DNA from: Struthio camelus
Lineage: Eukaryota; Chordata; Aves; Struthioniformes; Struthionidae
NCBI RefSeq assembly: GCF_040807025.1
Contig: NC_090943.1
Location: 1,412,356-1,476,355, forward strand
Length of the DNA stretch: 64,000 bases
Direction: 5' to 3'
The position numbers and the translations under genes are program-made. The notes under the pieces were generated by a model. It did not search any database and had not been told where the DNA came from. It worked only from the letters and a program-made list of their open reading frames with translations. Positions 49,225 to 61,993 of this stretch are shown one piece after another (the first letter of the stretch is position 1; each line of letters starts with the position of its first letter).

Positions 49225-52200
49225 AGTGTGTGTGTGTATATCATATATTTTTTTCTAAAAGAATATATTACTATTTTACAGGCTTGTGTATCTTGTGTGC
49301 TAACCAAAGGAGTTGAATTTCTGTCAGCCTCTTCATGTTTCAAATACACAGCGAATAGTCTCCTGTGGGAGTGAATGATGAAACTAGATGCAAGCAAGTT
49401 CTGTGTGATGAGACCTCTATTCTGCCCTTTAGAAAAAGGAAACTGGCAGCACAGAGGGAGGGAAAAATCTTTACTTTTGCAATGCAAATTTTTGAGGGTC
49501 CTGTCAGCAGGTAACAGTGCAATGCCAATGCCTCATTTGTTCAGAAACAGGTATTGTTTATGCACTTAGTAAGACTACACAGGGGATTGTTGCTGCCAAG
49601 TATCTGGCCTTCTCTACTCACTGGCAGTTACTCAGAAAACAAAAGCTTTGTTAACTGAACACAAAATGTGTCTTGCTTTCTCCTTAAATACCACCTCGAT
49701 TTCATGGGAAAATCAACTGAAGTGAGCAGCAAAATAGAATTGCTGTATTGCTTCCTCCTGCCGAGGAACAAGCAACAAGATTCTTTTCATCAAATTTTGG
49801 ATGTCTCGCTAGCAATGGGTTTTCAGATTGTGATATTTAACTTTGGCTGGAAATGGGCTAAAAACTTCTTCTGAAGTGTGCAAAACGAAGGTGGTAGCTA
49901 TTTTAAGGCTTTATCATCACCCGCCCTGTTATCTAAGATCCGACAGCTCTCTTTCTTTTCCTCGGTATTCACCATCTTTTCCTCGGTATTCACCAGCAGA
50001 GGACTCTTCTGGGACGCTGGAGATCCCTGCTTTGATTCTGCATTTGAACGAGGAACATGCAGTTTCAGGGTTTGCAGTCCTGTTGGATTGCCAGCTGCCT
50101 CAGGCTGACCTGGCAGTCCTCCATCTAAGCTGTCTTGAAAATATGTAAAGTAGTTGGATGAACAGTTTTGCCTGAGCCCACCTCATGTTTGGTAACCAAA
50201 ATGTGCTCTTGCTTGAATTCAGCAATAATAACTTGTAGGTTATCAATTTTTCTTCGTTTTTGGATTTGCAGAAGGGTGTCAGGGTGCACTTACTGTCCAA
50301 AAAAAATCTTTTTTTCAAAACAAAATCTTTCTGGACTTTCCCGTTATTGTTTTAGATTCTACTTTTCTTCTTTTCTCTCTATCCTTTCCCTTCTAGTGTT
50401 CAAGAACTTTCTTTGATGGTTGGAAAAAAAAACTCTAACAAAAAGAAATGTGGCTTCTAGCATTCAGCTTTAATTGTCCTTTCCTGTAACTTAGTATGGA
50501 GCAGTTCTCATATTTGGCAAGATGCACACATAGAAGTGAACCAGGGTTGTTGCATCTCACCGCCCTTGCAATGTCTTGTTCCTGTGGGAGGCTAGGACGC
50601 TTCTGACAACTCAGCGGGGCAGTTCTTGGTTTGTTCTTTAAGCATCTCTTAAAGGTGCTCTAACGTTGCTGTCTGAAGCAGTAGATCTAGTGAATCTCGC
50701 AGTATCATTGGGTTCTTTTTTCTCTCTCACTCCTTTGTTTTTGTTTGTTTTTTGTCTCCTGCTGTCAGTCTGGCTTAGATAGCACCGACTAGATCAGTTG
50801 ATATTGTCTTCCTACATAAGGCAAAGTAAACGCAAGAACTAATGTTTCAGCATTTCACTACAACAATTTAGAACAAGCGTGTAGTGGAATGGGTACTTTG
50901 TGTATTCTTCCATCAGACATTCTTAAAACTTTTCATAAACATGAATCCTCAAATATCACTGTGATATAAGTAGATATCCTCCTTTCTCTTATGTGAACAT
51001 TTATTTATGTTGTGGTTGGCTCAAGATCAGGGAGTTTCTGCCGAGATACCCACAAATGAGTCTTGTTCCTGAATTCTGCTGCAAAACAATACCACAAGCA
51101 ATATAAACTGCTTCTAGATCCTGTTGTTGTGATAAGGACTATAAGAGCTAAACATAGATGTGTTAAGACAGCTGCAGAGCAGGCTCTGTTTTAAGCTAGA
51201 GGTAAAAGTGGATTTTCTGCGTGGTCTTTTCTCTGAAGATGGTTGCTGAAAGCGTGGATTGTAATAAAAAATGGTTGCAGGTTTTTGTTTTGTGTTTTTT
51301 TTTTTTTTGTATACCAGACAGCCTACTAGGAGGTGGTTCTCCTGATAGATGCATGCTAATGTCTAATCTAATGCCACAGCTGTCTGCAACATTTGTAGTT
51401 TCAGCAGAACATACAGGTAATGTCACCACAGACAAAAGCTCTTGCTCATGATGAACGTAATACCTATGAGAGCAGAGCCATGCTGACATGATAGATACTT
51501 GTGCTGCAGTACTGGCTTTATGAACGAGATTGGTCCTGGCTATTAACTGAGATTTGGTACATCTTAATCTTATCAATGATCAGTGTTAGAATTAAGAAGC
51601 ATAAGCATATAGGAGAACAGAAAATTATGTTTGTACTTGGCAATGTGGTTTTTGTTGATTTAGCAGCCTGGAAGAGTAAAGGAAGCTGAACGAGCCCATC
51701 AATGTGACTTGCAGAAAACTGTAGACTAGGTAGGAAAAAAAAATCTAATGTTGTTTAGCATCAAGTGAGAAAAAGGCAGATTTACTGAGTAACCTGCAGT
51801 ATTGGATGCTGCTTTCCTCTTCCTTACCCAGTGTGGTGACAGATTCAAAGTACGTACTGGAGAGAGCATGCATATCTCTTTATGCAGCATTAATCCTGTT
51901 CCATATTCATGATTTAAGCAATAGAATTGCAGGGAAATACAGAAGTTGATTTGGTTATCAACAGGTCTAGACTGAGTACAGGGCTGAAGAGGATGGATGG
52001 GAATAGGAATCTTGGTTGCCTTGGTTACGCTGACAGCCACACTGGGATATAGTCCTTAGCAATGTTCAGAAGTTTCTATTTTTTTTTTCTTCTATCAGAA
52101 ACTTCCCTCTTATTCTTCCCCTCGTTCTGTTGCCTTTGATTGTTCCAAGAAACTGCCATTAACTCTTTCCTCCCTTGTATTTGAACTTTTTGGACAACAG

Positions 52201-55200
52201 TTTGAAAATCCAAGTATGAAGGAGGAAAAACTTCCCACCCTTCGTCATTCAGGAATGGCTATTAAGGAGCCATGAGTTGCTGTGCTAAAATGCCTGGTAT
52301 TTTGAGAGGTGGCTAATCTTTATTCATGAATGTGTTTGCACTTTAGGATGCGAGTGCTTCACTTCTTCCCCTCTACAGAAAGTTAACCTCCCTTCCCCCT
52401 TCCTCCCTGCTCTCCCCAACTTTTCTACAACAGAAAAAAGTGAATACTGGATTCTCAACTGATCTGCTTCATATTAGCCAAGGTTGAGCAGCCTGCCATG
52501 CCTTGCATCTTTCTCTGAGGCCTTGTGTAACCCTGACCCAACTAGAAGCTGTACACAAACTGCCATTTTGGGTCAGAGTGGAGTTCAGTCTAATCCAGTT
52601 CCGTCTTCTGCTCCAGAGCTCTTTTCTTATCTGCCCTGACTTTAATGTGAAGGTATCATTTGTCCTCTTTCAGCTATGCCTACTGCTTGCCCAGCTGTCA
52701 CCTTCAGCCTTTGTCTCCAGCCCTGATCTTTGGCTCTCCCCTCCTGACCCTCCTCCGATGCGATTTCTCCTTTTTGGTATTGCTTGCCTTAATGTCTCCC
52801 CTGCCATGTCGTCCTTCCCTCTCATTTTGACCGTTGGCTTGGCTTGCCAGTGGGCACTGTTCTATCTCAGTTTGAGTGTTTGATCTGTTTAGTTTCCAAT
52901 ACACTTGAATCTGCAGTCCCTAGTGGAGAAACAGCGATGTAGTTTCTGTGCATTCAGAAATCCAGTGGGGGTTTATGTTCTGTCAGGTTGTCTGTTGGCC
53001 CCTTCAGCCTGCGTAAACTCCTTAGCCTCCTTCAGCAAGGAGTTGCTTTTGTGTGTTACGAACCTGGCTCCCATTAGGTTTGTTTGATCCCTAGCTGCTG
53101 GAAAAGAGAGTGAACGGTTCGTCCTTGTCTTCCCTGTCTACACCTTTCATGCTTTTATTCACCTCCATTGTATCCCCCTCAGTTGTTTCCTTCCCCTGCC
53201 CAGGTGAAGAGTTTTACCCATTCTGCTTAAAGAAGATTGCTGCTTTGTGTGATGGGTTGAACTAGTCATCAGTGATGCATACACCTTCTGGAATAAGTCT
53301 CTGTATGAAGTTGATCATAGGCAACTCTGTGGCTTAATCACTGAGTCTCTGTTTTTGCTGTACTTGACTATTTTCTGGGCCTTCTGAGTGACTTAATTAA
53401 TACTTTTACTCATCACTGCAGTCACCTGCAATGGGACTTTTGGGCCGCAGTCATATTTTAGTTTTTTTCTCCTCTTTCCCTTCTTTGTCAGTGATAATGT
53501 CTGATTATTTTCTTTGGCTGAACTTTATTCCTTCCCAACTTATCATATAGCTTCAGTAGCAAAAGCCAGGGCTACTGTGAACAGCATATACAATTGTAGA
53601 CAGAAAATTGTCAGTAGTAAAGGAGTTATGACACACACCTCCACTCCGGGATCATGGCAACAGGCACCTTCCTTGGAGAAGTAATGGTGTTATTCAGATG
53701 TAAATATGCTGGTGGCTATAACCCAATATGGTGGAGCAACTGAGAACCATCTCCAGAGGCTACTGATTTTTTTTTCTATGTTTTTTTTTTAAATAAATGT
53801 TCTTTTTAACACGTTTCTGTGGTATGTAAGCTAGCATGTTAAGGCCCTTCTTCATGGCCTCAAGCACAGAAAGGGTATAACAGAACCCAGAACTGCTTGA
53901 AGTGACATGTTAAATCCTGCCAAACATCTGTGATTATGGCCAGGTTGTCATTTTGCAGACAGCTGTGGAAATTTAGGTCACTAACCTTTCCCAGCTGTTC
54001 TCCTGTCCCTCTATTAGTGGCTGCTGCTCCCACAACTCTGCCAGCAGTTCATGTGAACACTCCCTAATCTACTTCAGGCAAAATAGATTGGTTAACTTAT
54101 TTATATTTAGATCTTCTCTACTGACAGCTCAGGGGCAGTAATCACTGCCAAAGGAATGATGCCAACTTGGACAGGATACCTTGCAAATATTTGAACTGCA
54201 AGAGACTTTACAATCTATTTTTCATCTGTTTTAAGCTTGGTGCTATTGCTTATTAACGTTCTGCGTGATAAGTGTAGCTTCTGTGCATAATGCCTTACAG
54301 ATATGTATGTTACACTGAATTTATAAGATTAATTATTTTTACAGAGCAAGCTAATTGGGGTAGAGAGGATGTAACTTGCACACAGACACAGCTTCTGCCA
54401 CTACTGGAAATGGAAGCGAGCATCTAATATATTTTTCCTCTCCTTCCATTTGGTTAATGCTGTACTGAAGTGCATAGATATGTACGTGAAGATGGGGTCC
54501 TAATTAAGAGTAGCTTCTTCACAGTGTTGTCTGCTGCATGAGGGAGATGTTCTTATCCAGCTCATCTTGCGTTGGCCTGTGGTGCTGATTTAAAACAAAA
54601 AATCACCTCCTTTTTGCATAATGGACAGAGGAGGGAAGACTGAAGCTGCTTTATTGAATATGAGGGTGATCTTAACAGTTCACTTCCAGGTCACTTTTCT
54701 AGAAATTTGTCATCTCTAACCATGCTGTAATTAGACTGACAGTCTCGTACAGCTGCTTTGCCTCTCCAACTGCAACTCTAGTTCCAGTTAGCATAGGCCT
54801 GCAGAGCAAGACCCGGTGGAGCTTGCCCAAGTGATTTTGAGCAAGGCCTGTTTTGGAGGAATCGGGAGTACATTTGTCATTCTGTGCTTGAAGATAGTGC
54901 TTTCTAGAATCATCATCATCCTGATGACTGAATCCCAACTTCCTTTTTTGTACATCTACCTGGAAATAGAAATTGTGATGCCCTTCAGAGAAGGGAGCTT
55001 GCTATAGGGAGGAAGAAACTTTCAGAAATACTCTTGGACCTGAATCAGTTGTTCCAAAGTGTTACTCCAAAGTGTCTTAGTTTTTCTACAGATCATACAC
55101 CTGGAGGTGGAGTAGGGCTATTTGAATCTTTGCAAGTTTTTACTCATATTTTGTTGGTAAACATCCACTTTTGAAGTTCAGCCACCTGCTGCATGGGGCA

Positions 55201-58200
55201 AAAACTATGAGGACAGTCAAGAATCTATGGAATTAGTGGGGACAGAAGAAAGAGCACTTAAAGCAAAGAAAACTGTTTTTCAGCAGTCTGAGCAACTGTA
55301 GTTACGGGAGCAGACTAGTAATTTAAGTGTGATTTGCAGCTGGAACTTCAAATCTCTCTGGAGGTTTACATTTTGCAAATATTGGGTAGATAGTAGGGTG
55401 GTATTTTACAATTCTTTTCTTAGGTGCCTATTCATTGCTTACACTGTAGAGTATCTGGCTAGATTGTAAGCTTTTTGAACTCTTACCTCGTGCCTATAGA
55501 TTGTAAATTGCTGTTGTAGGAGAGTAAGTGCATTAATGCTTTCCTAGGATCTATTTGTACATCTTTCTCTTCTATCTCTGTGGTTTATGCTCTTAGACTT
55601 GAAAACCTTTTTCACCCTTGTATAAATGTTTTCCAGGTTTTGTCTCTTCATCCAAGTGATAGTGTGTGTATATATGTTTGGATGAAACTAGTTTATTGTT
55701 GGGTGAGAAGAGAATGGAAAAGTGACTGTATGGGACTCATCTTTGTCATTCTATAAACTAGAACCACAGAATAACTTAGGTCAGAGGGGACCAGCCTGGA
55801 CTTCAAGACAGCAGATTTTGGCTCATTCAGGCATCTTCATGGCAAGATCCAATGGCAAACTGCCTTGGACGGTTAATCTTCAAGGGCACCCTCCTCAAAG
55901 CACAGAACAGATTCATTCCAATGTGCAGAAAGTTGAACATGCATGGCAGAAGGCCAGCATGGATGAACAGGGAACTCCTAACTAAGCTCAGATTCAAACA
56001 ATAAGTACCTGGGAGGTGGAAGCAGGGACAGACCACCTTAGGAGGAATACAGAGACATTGTCTGAGCATGCAGGGATGGAGTCAGAAAAGTCAGAGCTCA
56101 GCTGGAGATGAAACTAGTGAGGCAACAAAAAAAGCTTGTATAAGGGACAGCAAAAGGAAAAAGTATGTCCACTGTTTAGTGGGGCAGGGGACCTATGGAT
56201 GTTTTTAAAAAAAAAAAAAAAGGGGGGGGGAGGGGATACTAACTTTTTTCTCCCTCTTCCCTCTCTCCTCATTTTTGATTGGTTAGTTCTGACTTTTGGC
56301 ACCTGAAGTCCCTGAGTCTACTAGCAGAGCCTGTGGGAATGGAGCATAGAGGGGAATAAACTTAGAGAGCATGTTAAACCAATTAAATACATGTAAGTGT
56401 GTGAAACTAGACAGGATGCTTCTGAGAGTGCTATAGGAGCAGGCCAATGTCATTGCGATGCTGCTCTCTCTCATCTTTAAAAGGTCATGGAAATTGGGAG
56501 AGGGTCTACAGGCTGGTCAGCCTCACCCTCTTGGAAGCTGATCCCAAGCACATGAAGGGCAAGAGTGCAATTGGGAACAGCCAGCATGGATTTACCAAGG
56601 GCAAATTGTGCCCGACTAACCTGATTGCCTTCTGTGACAAGATAACTGGTGCTGTGGACAAAAGGAAGAGCAGAGGATCTTGTATCCTTTGAGTTTAATG
56701 AGGCTTTTGACATGATCTGCCATAGCTGAATTGGTAAGATATGGATTGGAGAAGGGGATGATAAAGTAGCTGGAAAACTGGCTGGATCACAGGTTCAGAG
56801 GGAGGTGATCAATAGTACAGAGTCCAATTGGCAGTTGAGTATTAGTGGCATCCACCAGGGACTGATACTGGGGCCAGGCCTGTTCGGTAGCACTGCTAAT
56901 GACCTGCGTAGTGGGACACAGTGCACTGTCACCAAGTCTGCTGATGATCTCAAATTGGTATCAAAAGGAGAGAGCAGTCAACACGGTGGAAAGCAAGGGT
57001 GCTAGTCAGAGAGACTTCGACAGGTTGGGAGAATGGGCTGACAGGAACCTCATGAAGCTCAACAAAGGCAAACAAGCAAATGCAAAGTCCTGCATCTTGG
57101 ACTGCAGGACCAAGCCCTGCAGCAGGACAGGCTGGAAAGCAGTTTGCAGCAAAGGACCTGGGAACCTTGGTGGACAAACTGGATGTGAGTCAGCAGTGTG
57201 CCCTTGTGGCAAAGAAGGCCAGCTGCATCCTGGGCTGTATTCACAAGAGTATAGGCAGCAGGCTGAAGGAAGGGATTCTTCCCTCTGGCCTTTTAGAGAC
57301 TGTACCTGGAGTCCTGTGTCCAGTTTGCTGCAGTACAAGGCAGACATTGATAGCTCTCTGCTGCACTCGTTCCGGTATGTCAAAGTGATTGGCAGCTGGA
57401 GCATATGGTGAGAGAGGAGAGGCTGAGTTTGCTTAGCCTTGTGTAGCCCCAGGGGAGATCTTACTGCTGGCCTACAGCCACTTAGTGAGAGGAAGTAGAG
57501 AAAGTGGAGCCAGACTCTTCTCAGAGATGCATGGTGGAAGGACAAGAGACATTGAACACAAGTTGGAAATTCTAAAGGAAATAAAAAGATAAAAGGAAAA
57601 CTATGTTCATTGTGAGGGTGGTCAAATATTAGAACTGATGCCCAGAGAGGTGGTGGGACCTCCCTCCTTGAAGACATTCAAAACTTGCCTGGACATGGCC
57701 CTGAGCAACCTGCTCTCCTTGGCCCTGACCTGAGCAGGGTTTGCACTAGAGGCCCCTGGAGGTCTCTTCCACACTAATGGTTCTGTGGTGCCTGGAGGCT
57801 GTCCGGTGCTGTCCCCTGCTCAAGGTAGTGCTAACTTCATGGTTAGGCTCAGAGCCCTGACTTTTGTATATCTCCAAAGATAGAGAGTCCACAGACTCTC
57901 TGGGCCCTCTTGCAGTGTTTGACCATTCCTATTGTGAAGATTTTTTTCCTTGCATCTAACTAGGATTTCCCTTGCTGCAGCTTGTATCCTTTTTAAATAC
58001 GTGCAGTGCCCCATGTTGGTGGGGGAAGAGTTGAGAGAGAGACTTGATTAGCATTTGCAAGGCCTGTAAATTCCATAGGCAAGATCACTGTTGCAAGGCC
58101 AGGATGTACGGCTTGGTATTCAGGCTGGATTAAGGGGTATATGTGTTTTAAATAGGAGCTGGGTACTACACTGAATAAGCAGGATGAAAAAGGATGGCTA

Positions 58201-61200
58201 CTTGTTCCCTAAGCAAGGCAGAGGTGGGGGGGGGGGGGGAAGGGAAGGATGCAGTCACGTTCCTGGGAGGCAGCAACTTGTTGCTTCTGTAGGCTGAGCT
58301 CATTTCACCCACTTCAATTTCTTTCTTCTCTGGCTGGTGAAAATACTCTTCCCTTCCCTAGCAACTAGTAGGAAGGCAAAGACCTTACATCCCAGCAGGG
58401 CTTTAGGAGGTGGGAAAACTCCACATGCAAGTGATCCCTCTGCCAGGATTTGCAGCATTTTTGCTTTGGAAGACAGGAACTGATTGAAGGAGTGTTCAGG
58501 GCTAGGATTGCATGCAGGGCTAACTGAATTTAGCTAAACTGGGAAGGAGTCCTGTGAAATGTTTAGCATCCAAAGTGTTCAGCACTTCTGTCACTCTTTA
58601 CTTAGTGCTGTAGCTGTGACCTCTGATGGTGTTCAGGTCTTCAAAGCTGACTCTGTAGATCTGATAGTCTGCTACGTTGCTGTCATCATTTCCATCAGCT
58701 CTGCTGTATATTGAGGCTTCCTGTTTAGGTGCAGCACTGCTGATGACTTGCTTTGGCTTATCTGATAATATCCTGGTCCTAGACAGCAAAGGTCCTTTAT
58801 TAGCTTTCCAGAGCTGGACCTGCTATGGAGGCCTCAATGTCAAAATCATTTAATGAAAAAAATCTTTCTTCCTCGGTCACTTGCTCAACTCATTCTGCTT
58901 TGTTTATCACCTCTAGTTTTTTTTTTTTTTTTTAATTTATATCTATCTTAGTTTCAATCAGACATCAAACGACTGCTGTACATCTCTCTGTCTTTTGTTC
59001 TCATCAGATCGTCTGTGACAAGCAGGTGCTACACATCTTTTAGAAGGGCTAAAACTGATTGCTGCTTACTAGAGAAAAGGCTGTACTGTGTCTCCAGATT
59101 GTTGTCTTTGTTGGGTATTTCCACCTCTGATGTATCATGACACAATTTTATGATTTCTTTTTCTCTTCTTTCCCGTTGCACGATCAATTGAGTACAACTA
59201 GAATGTTGGATTTTTGTCAAACTAATAAAATTATAAATCTGACCTGTCCTGCTTTTGAGTCCATTGTTCCTTTTAGCCTTTTGTTGTTCAGTCTGAAACT
59301 TCATCTTAGCTATTACTTGTCATCACCGTGGCCTTTGATGCTTCAAGCTATAGAAACCTCAGTGTTTGTATATCCCTAACAGATCAATGAAGCAGGCAAA
59401 GTACCACGTGAAAATCATTCCAAGGCCTTTACGTCTGTTCTGAGAATATTGTCAAAAAGCTCAGCTGAACTGAAAAATATGTCAGAATTTTAAGGTCTGA
59501 AGGATTATGAAGCATCAGAAAACTAGAAGACACAAGTTATTTCATTAGAAAGCCCAGGAAAATCCAGTCTCTAGTTCACTCTGGCTCTGGCAATTCCAAC
59601 CTGTTGATCGAACATCTTTGTAACAGCAGTCTTACTTTTTCCACCAGTTCAATTCTGATGTGGTTTTTAGGGACATTAGAGGAAATCTCAGTACATCCAC
59701 TTTCAAATAGTGTGAAGTATTGATCTTTAATACCGTGTTTATTGTGGGATAGCTGCCACAATCACCTGAAGATTGTAGTAGCAAAGGAGCAAAAAGATAA
59801 GAATTTCGTACTTATTTTGGTATCTCATCGCTACTAGCGAAAGTGCTTTTGGGACCAGTGAAGTTCCAAACAAATACTGGAAATTGCTCAAATCTCAATG
59901 GGGAGAGTTAAGTGGTTCATATAGAGTATGGGTCAGGATAGTAGCAGTCTAAATCCAACAATAATTTCATTTTTGTGAAGGCTACAGAATGGTTGAGGTA
60001 GCTATACTTAATCCAGTGCCTGTAGCAGTACTAACTTTTAGGTGATTGAAAGTAATACAGCTGAGTTCCTACACGAAGAACTTTCCTTCTTCTCCTGGGA
60101 TTTTTTAGTTGTACCTTTCCGAGGGTGAAATACCAAATGTCTCTTGCCTGGGGGAAATACATCAAACAGTTCCCATGAGATCTAAAGCCCTATTGTACTG
60201 CAGCTGTGCCTGCTGTCCTGCAGAAATTGGTTTAATATGGAGTGGGTTCACCCTGCATGGCCCTTTCATTCTTGAGCTCTTCTGGGAAACTGTCCAAAAA
60301 CCTAGTTTAAAGAAAAAAAGTGCAATATTTCTCACTTATATCTTTATCTTAGTTACCCACTACTTAAGCTGCCGTTACCTGGAACAGGACCTGTGGAGTA
60401 CAGTACCCCCGTGAAGGATTACTTTCCACCTTCTCCAGACCCAAGCATCCAGCAAGGAGATCTCAGTGAGCGTCCCGATTGGGTAGGTCTCTTGCATTAG
60501 GGGTGGGTGGGCATGCTGGGTTTATAGAAGGGACGGGGGAGATGAGGTATTGAAACATCTCTTTGGTATTAACTATGCTTCACTGTAGTGAACTGAAAAC
60601 GTTTCTGGTCACTTGTTAATTTGTCTGACTGCTAAATTTAGGCAGTATGGCCAGCGATATTTCCTGTGTTAGCCTTACTCTGTCAGAAAAGAGGTTCCCT
60701 AAGTCTTACAGTTTTCTCTTCTTTGGCTCTAGAAAGTATATTTAAAATGTCATTACAACTTCCAGGCTTTTTCTGATAATGTAGCTAGTCTAGGCTTACT
60801 TCATAAGGTCTCAATCAAGAGCGTTTCATTTAAATCTGAATTGAGGCAGCCACAGATCCTGGCTCCGTAGCTAGCTACTACAGTGTGGTCTAGGGACTGC
60901 AGGAGTGCTTGAAGAACCTAATGAATTGAGTGTAGTCTAAAGGAGGTTTTTATTTGTTTTATTTATTTTATTGACTGATAAATATTGTGAAGGTAAACTA
61001 GACTTATATCCTAATGTTCAGAGTAAGCGGTTAACTTTCTTTTGCATAAGCAAACTGGAGTCCTGGTGTTTTCCAAGACTGCTGATAACGTGGTCTAGAA
61101 CGTCAAGAAACAATTCTGAAATTATCCCTTATTACCTGCATTGTTCTTCATCTCAGAGTCTCTCTTAAGCAAAGTTGCCTTTTGGTTTAATGTTTTTTGG

Positions 61201-61993
61201 TCCTGTCAGCTGTTTGCTCTTTCTGTGGGTGCTCCTCTCACTGATCAAAATCATTTGCCACCTCCTAACCTCCCTAGTGCAACTGAGAACTTTAACTCAA
61301 GTTGAAGCTGTTAACTCAGGTTGCTGCTGGCTGATTAAATCGTCCTTTCTGCTTTGTGGCTGAGTTCAGCTGCTAGAGCACAAAAGGTCTGGCTGTCACT
61401 GTGTGTCAGCACTGCAGTCTCTAGAGCAGGGGTCAGCAACCTGGGGCACAGGGACTAGGAAGTTTTTAATGGCTCACAACAGAGCCAGCACAGGTTGGGG
61501 GAACCACAGCATGGTGGGAAGAATCTATGAGAGGCAGTGATTCCCTGCTCCCGCCTTCCATTTCAAGACCAAATTCAGCAGAAGCTGAGAGCCTCTGCCT
61601 CACATAGAAGTGCAATATACTGGTGATGAAGTGGTCAGTGGCATTTTGCTCCTTTGAGACGCAGACTCCTTCTGTTCTTGCTAAGTTACTACTGTCATGT
61701 TTCACCTCTAAATTGGGAAAGAAAAACATATTCTGGTAAACCACTCCCTGAAAAGTTGCCAAGCTGTGCTCTAATTCTGCTAAACAGCTTCCCACTCACC
61801 ATGTGTTTTCATTCTCCCTTTGGTTTTCCCCACAGTATGTTGGTGCTCCAGTGGCCTACATCCAGCAGATCTTCGTGAAGGCTACCGTCTCCCCGTGGCA
61901 GAAGAACTTCCTTGCTGTTGATGTATTTCGTTCACCGCTGTCCCGTGTCTTCCAGCTAGTGGAGGAGATCAGAAACCATGCCCTGAGGGACAG
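43635..61993 (+). CDS. SCAP: SCAP, SREBP cleavage-activating protein (N-terminal part, gene continues beyond window)
   Basis: Coding exons 43635-43756, 60353-60482 and 61836-61993 join in phase to encode residues 1-136 plus two bases of codon 137. SCAP is an ER membrane protein of about 1,280 residues. It binds SREBPs and escorts them to the Golgi when sterols are low, and it is held in the ER by INSIG when sterols are high. Seen here are the conserved start [20 protein letters not shown], transmembrane segment 1 (about residues 19-41, [19 protein letters not shown]), and the beginning of lumenal loop 1 with [43 protein letters not shown] (here [14 protein letters not shown]) and [13 protein letters not shown]. 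The sterol-sensing domain and WD40 repeats lie beyond the window. The start ATG has G at -3 and is the one that opens the conserved protein. Confidence 0.97.
43757..47239 (+). other. SCAP: SCAP intron 2, first part
   Basis: No exon or repeat family recognised apart from a 13-base near-perfect tandem duplication beginning AATGAGGCATT (44273-44298). Confidence 0.55.
47240..47345 (+). mobile_element. Ancient CR1/L3-like 3' end fragment, + strand
   Basis: CTGTTGGCCACCGT followed by TACTGGGCCGGATGGACCTT and TGATCTGAGCCAGCA matches the sense-strand 3' end of old amniote CR1 elements. It is the same terminal segment seen reversed at 29556. Only about 100 bases are recognisable. Confidence 0.65.
49189..49242. 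repeat. (TA)16 and (GT) microsatellite
   Basis: Sixteen perfect TA units (49189-49220) followed by CACAA and a short GT run. It is palindromic and likely length-polymorphic. Confidence 0.93.
49954..49995. repeat. 21-base perfect tandem duplication
   Basis: A unit beginning TCTTTTCCTCGGTATTCACC occurs at 49954-49974 and again, identical, at 49975-49995. Confidence 0.92.
49996..53089 (+). other. SCAP: SCAP intron 2, middle part
   Basis: No exon or RNA gene recognised. The 126-codon frame at 52503-52883 lies in CT-rich sequence and matches nothing I know. Confidence 0.5.
53090..53235 (-). mobile_element. Ancient CR1 3' UTR fragment, - strand
   Basis: Reads like a reversed CR1 3' region: AGTGAACGGTTCGTCCTTGT, then TTTATTCACCTCCATTGTAT, CCCCCTCAGTTG and CCAGGTGAAGAGTTTTACCC. 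Both ends fade into unrecognised intron. Confidence 0.55.
53236..55762 (+). other. SCAP: SCAP intron 2, later part
   Basis: AT-rich intronic sequence with T runs near 53766. No feature recognised. Confidence 0.5.
55763..58015 (-). mobile_element. CR1 LINE 3' fragment, - strand, split by a second CR1
   Basis: The reversed 3' tip (ACCACAGAATAACTTAGGTC, 55763-55800) is cut off from the rest, which resumes at about 57790. The resumed part holds CCCCTGCTCAAGG, the GAGAGTCCACAGACTCTCTG phrase and GACCATTCCTATTGTGAAGA, and fades near 58015. The two parts join in consensus order around the inserted + strand element. Confidence 0.8.
55801..57789 (+). mobile_element. CR1 LINE, 5'-truncated, + strand, nested insertion
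   Basis: Starts in the ORF2 region upstream of RT (fragment containing [14 protein letters not shown]). It continues through broken RT pieces, including [16 protein letters not shown] and [19 protein letters not shown], to the 3' UTR, ending at TTCTGTGG. The catalytic box keeps the Ala-Asp-Asp core (about 56935-56955) but the frame is interrupted many times. A poly(A)/poly(G) run (56206-56230) sits inside. Seven-base direct repeats GCCTGGA (55794-55800 and 57790-57796) are likely target-site duplications. Confidence 0.85.
58016..60352 (+). other. SCAP: SCAP intron 2, last part
   Basis: Intronic sequence with a G run near 58226-58240 and T runs near 58918. No exon, RNA gene or repeat family recognised. 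Confidence 0.5.
60353..60482 (+). CDS. SCAP: SCAP exon 3
   Basis: Residues 41-84. Starts by completing Cys41, then [21 protein letters not shown] variable proline-rich stretch follows, ending in Trp before GTAGGT. Phase 0 at the 3' end. Confidence 0.97.
60483..61835 (+). other. SCAP: SCAP intron 3
   Basis: Intron of 1,353 bases ending in a good CCCCACAG acceptor. A phrase at 61427-61442 recalls a hAT transposon end but stands alone. Nothing else recognised. Confidence 0.6.
61836..61993 (+). CDS. SCAP: SCAP exon 4
   Basis: Residues 85-136 plus two bases of codon 137. Contains [34 protein letters not shown] and NHALRD in lumenal loop 1. The donor is GTAGTT. The next exon lies outside the window. 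Confidence 0.97.

Noticed and set aside
52503..52883. 126-codon hydrophobic frame in SCAP intron 2
   Set aside because: CT-rich DNA encodes Leu/Ser/Pro/Phe by composition; apparent membrane segments carry no weight here.
61427..61442. Sequence CAGGGGTCAGCAACCT resembling a hAT transposon terminal repeat, with CTCTAGAG before it
   Set aside because: I could not find the matching inverted end or a second copy of the 8-base target site. A similar phrase near 62768 lies in what looks like CR1.
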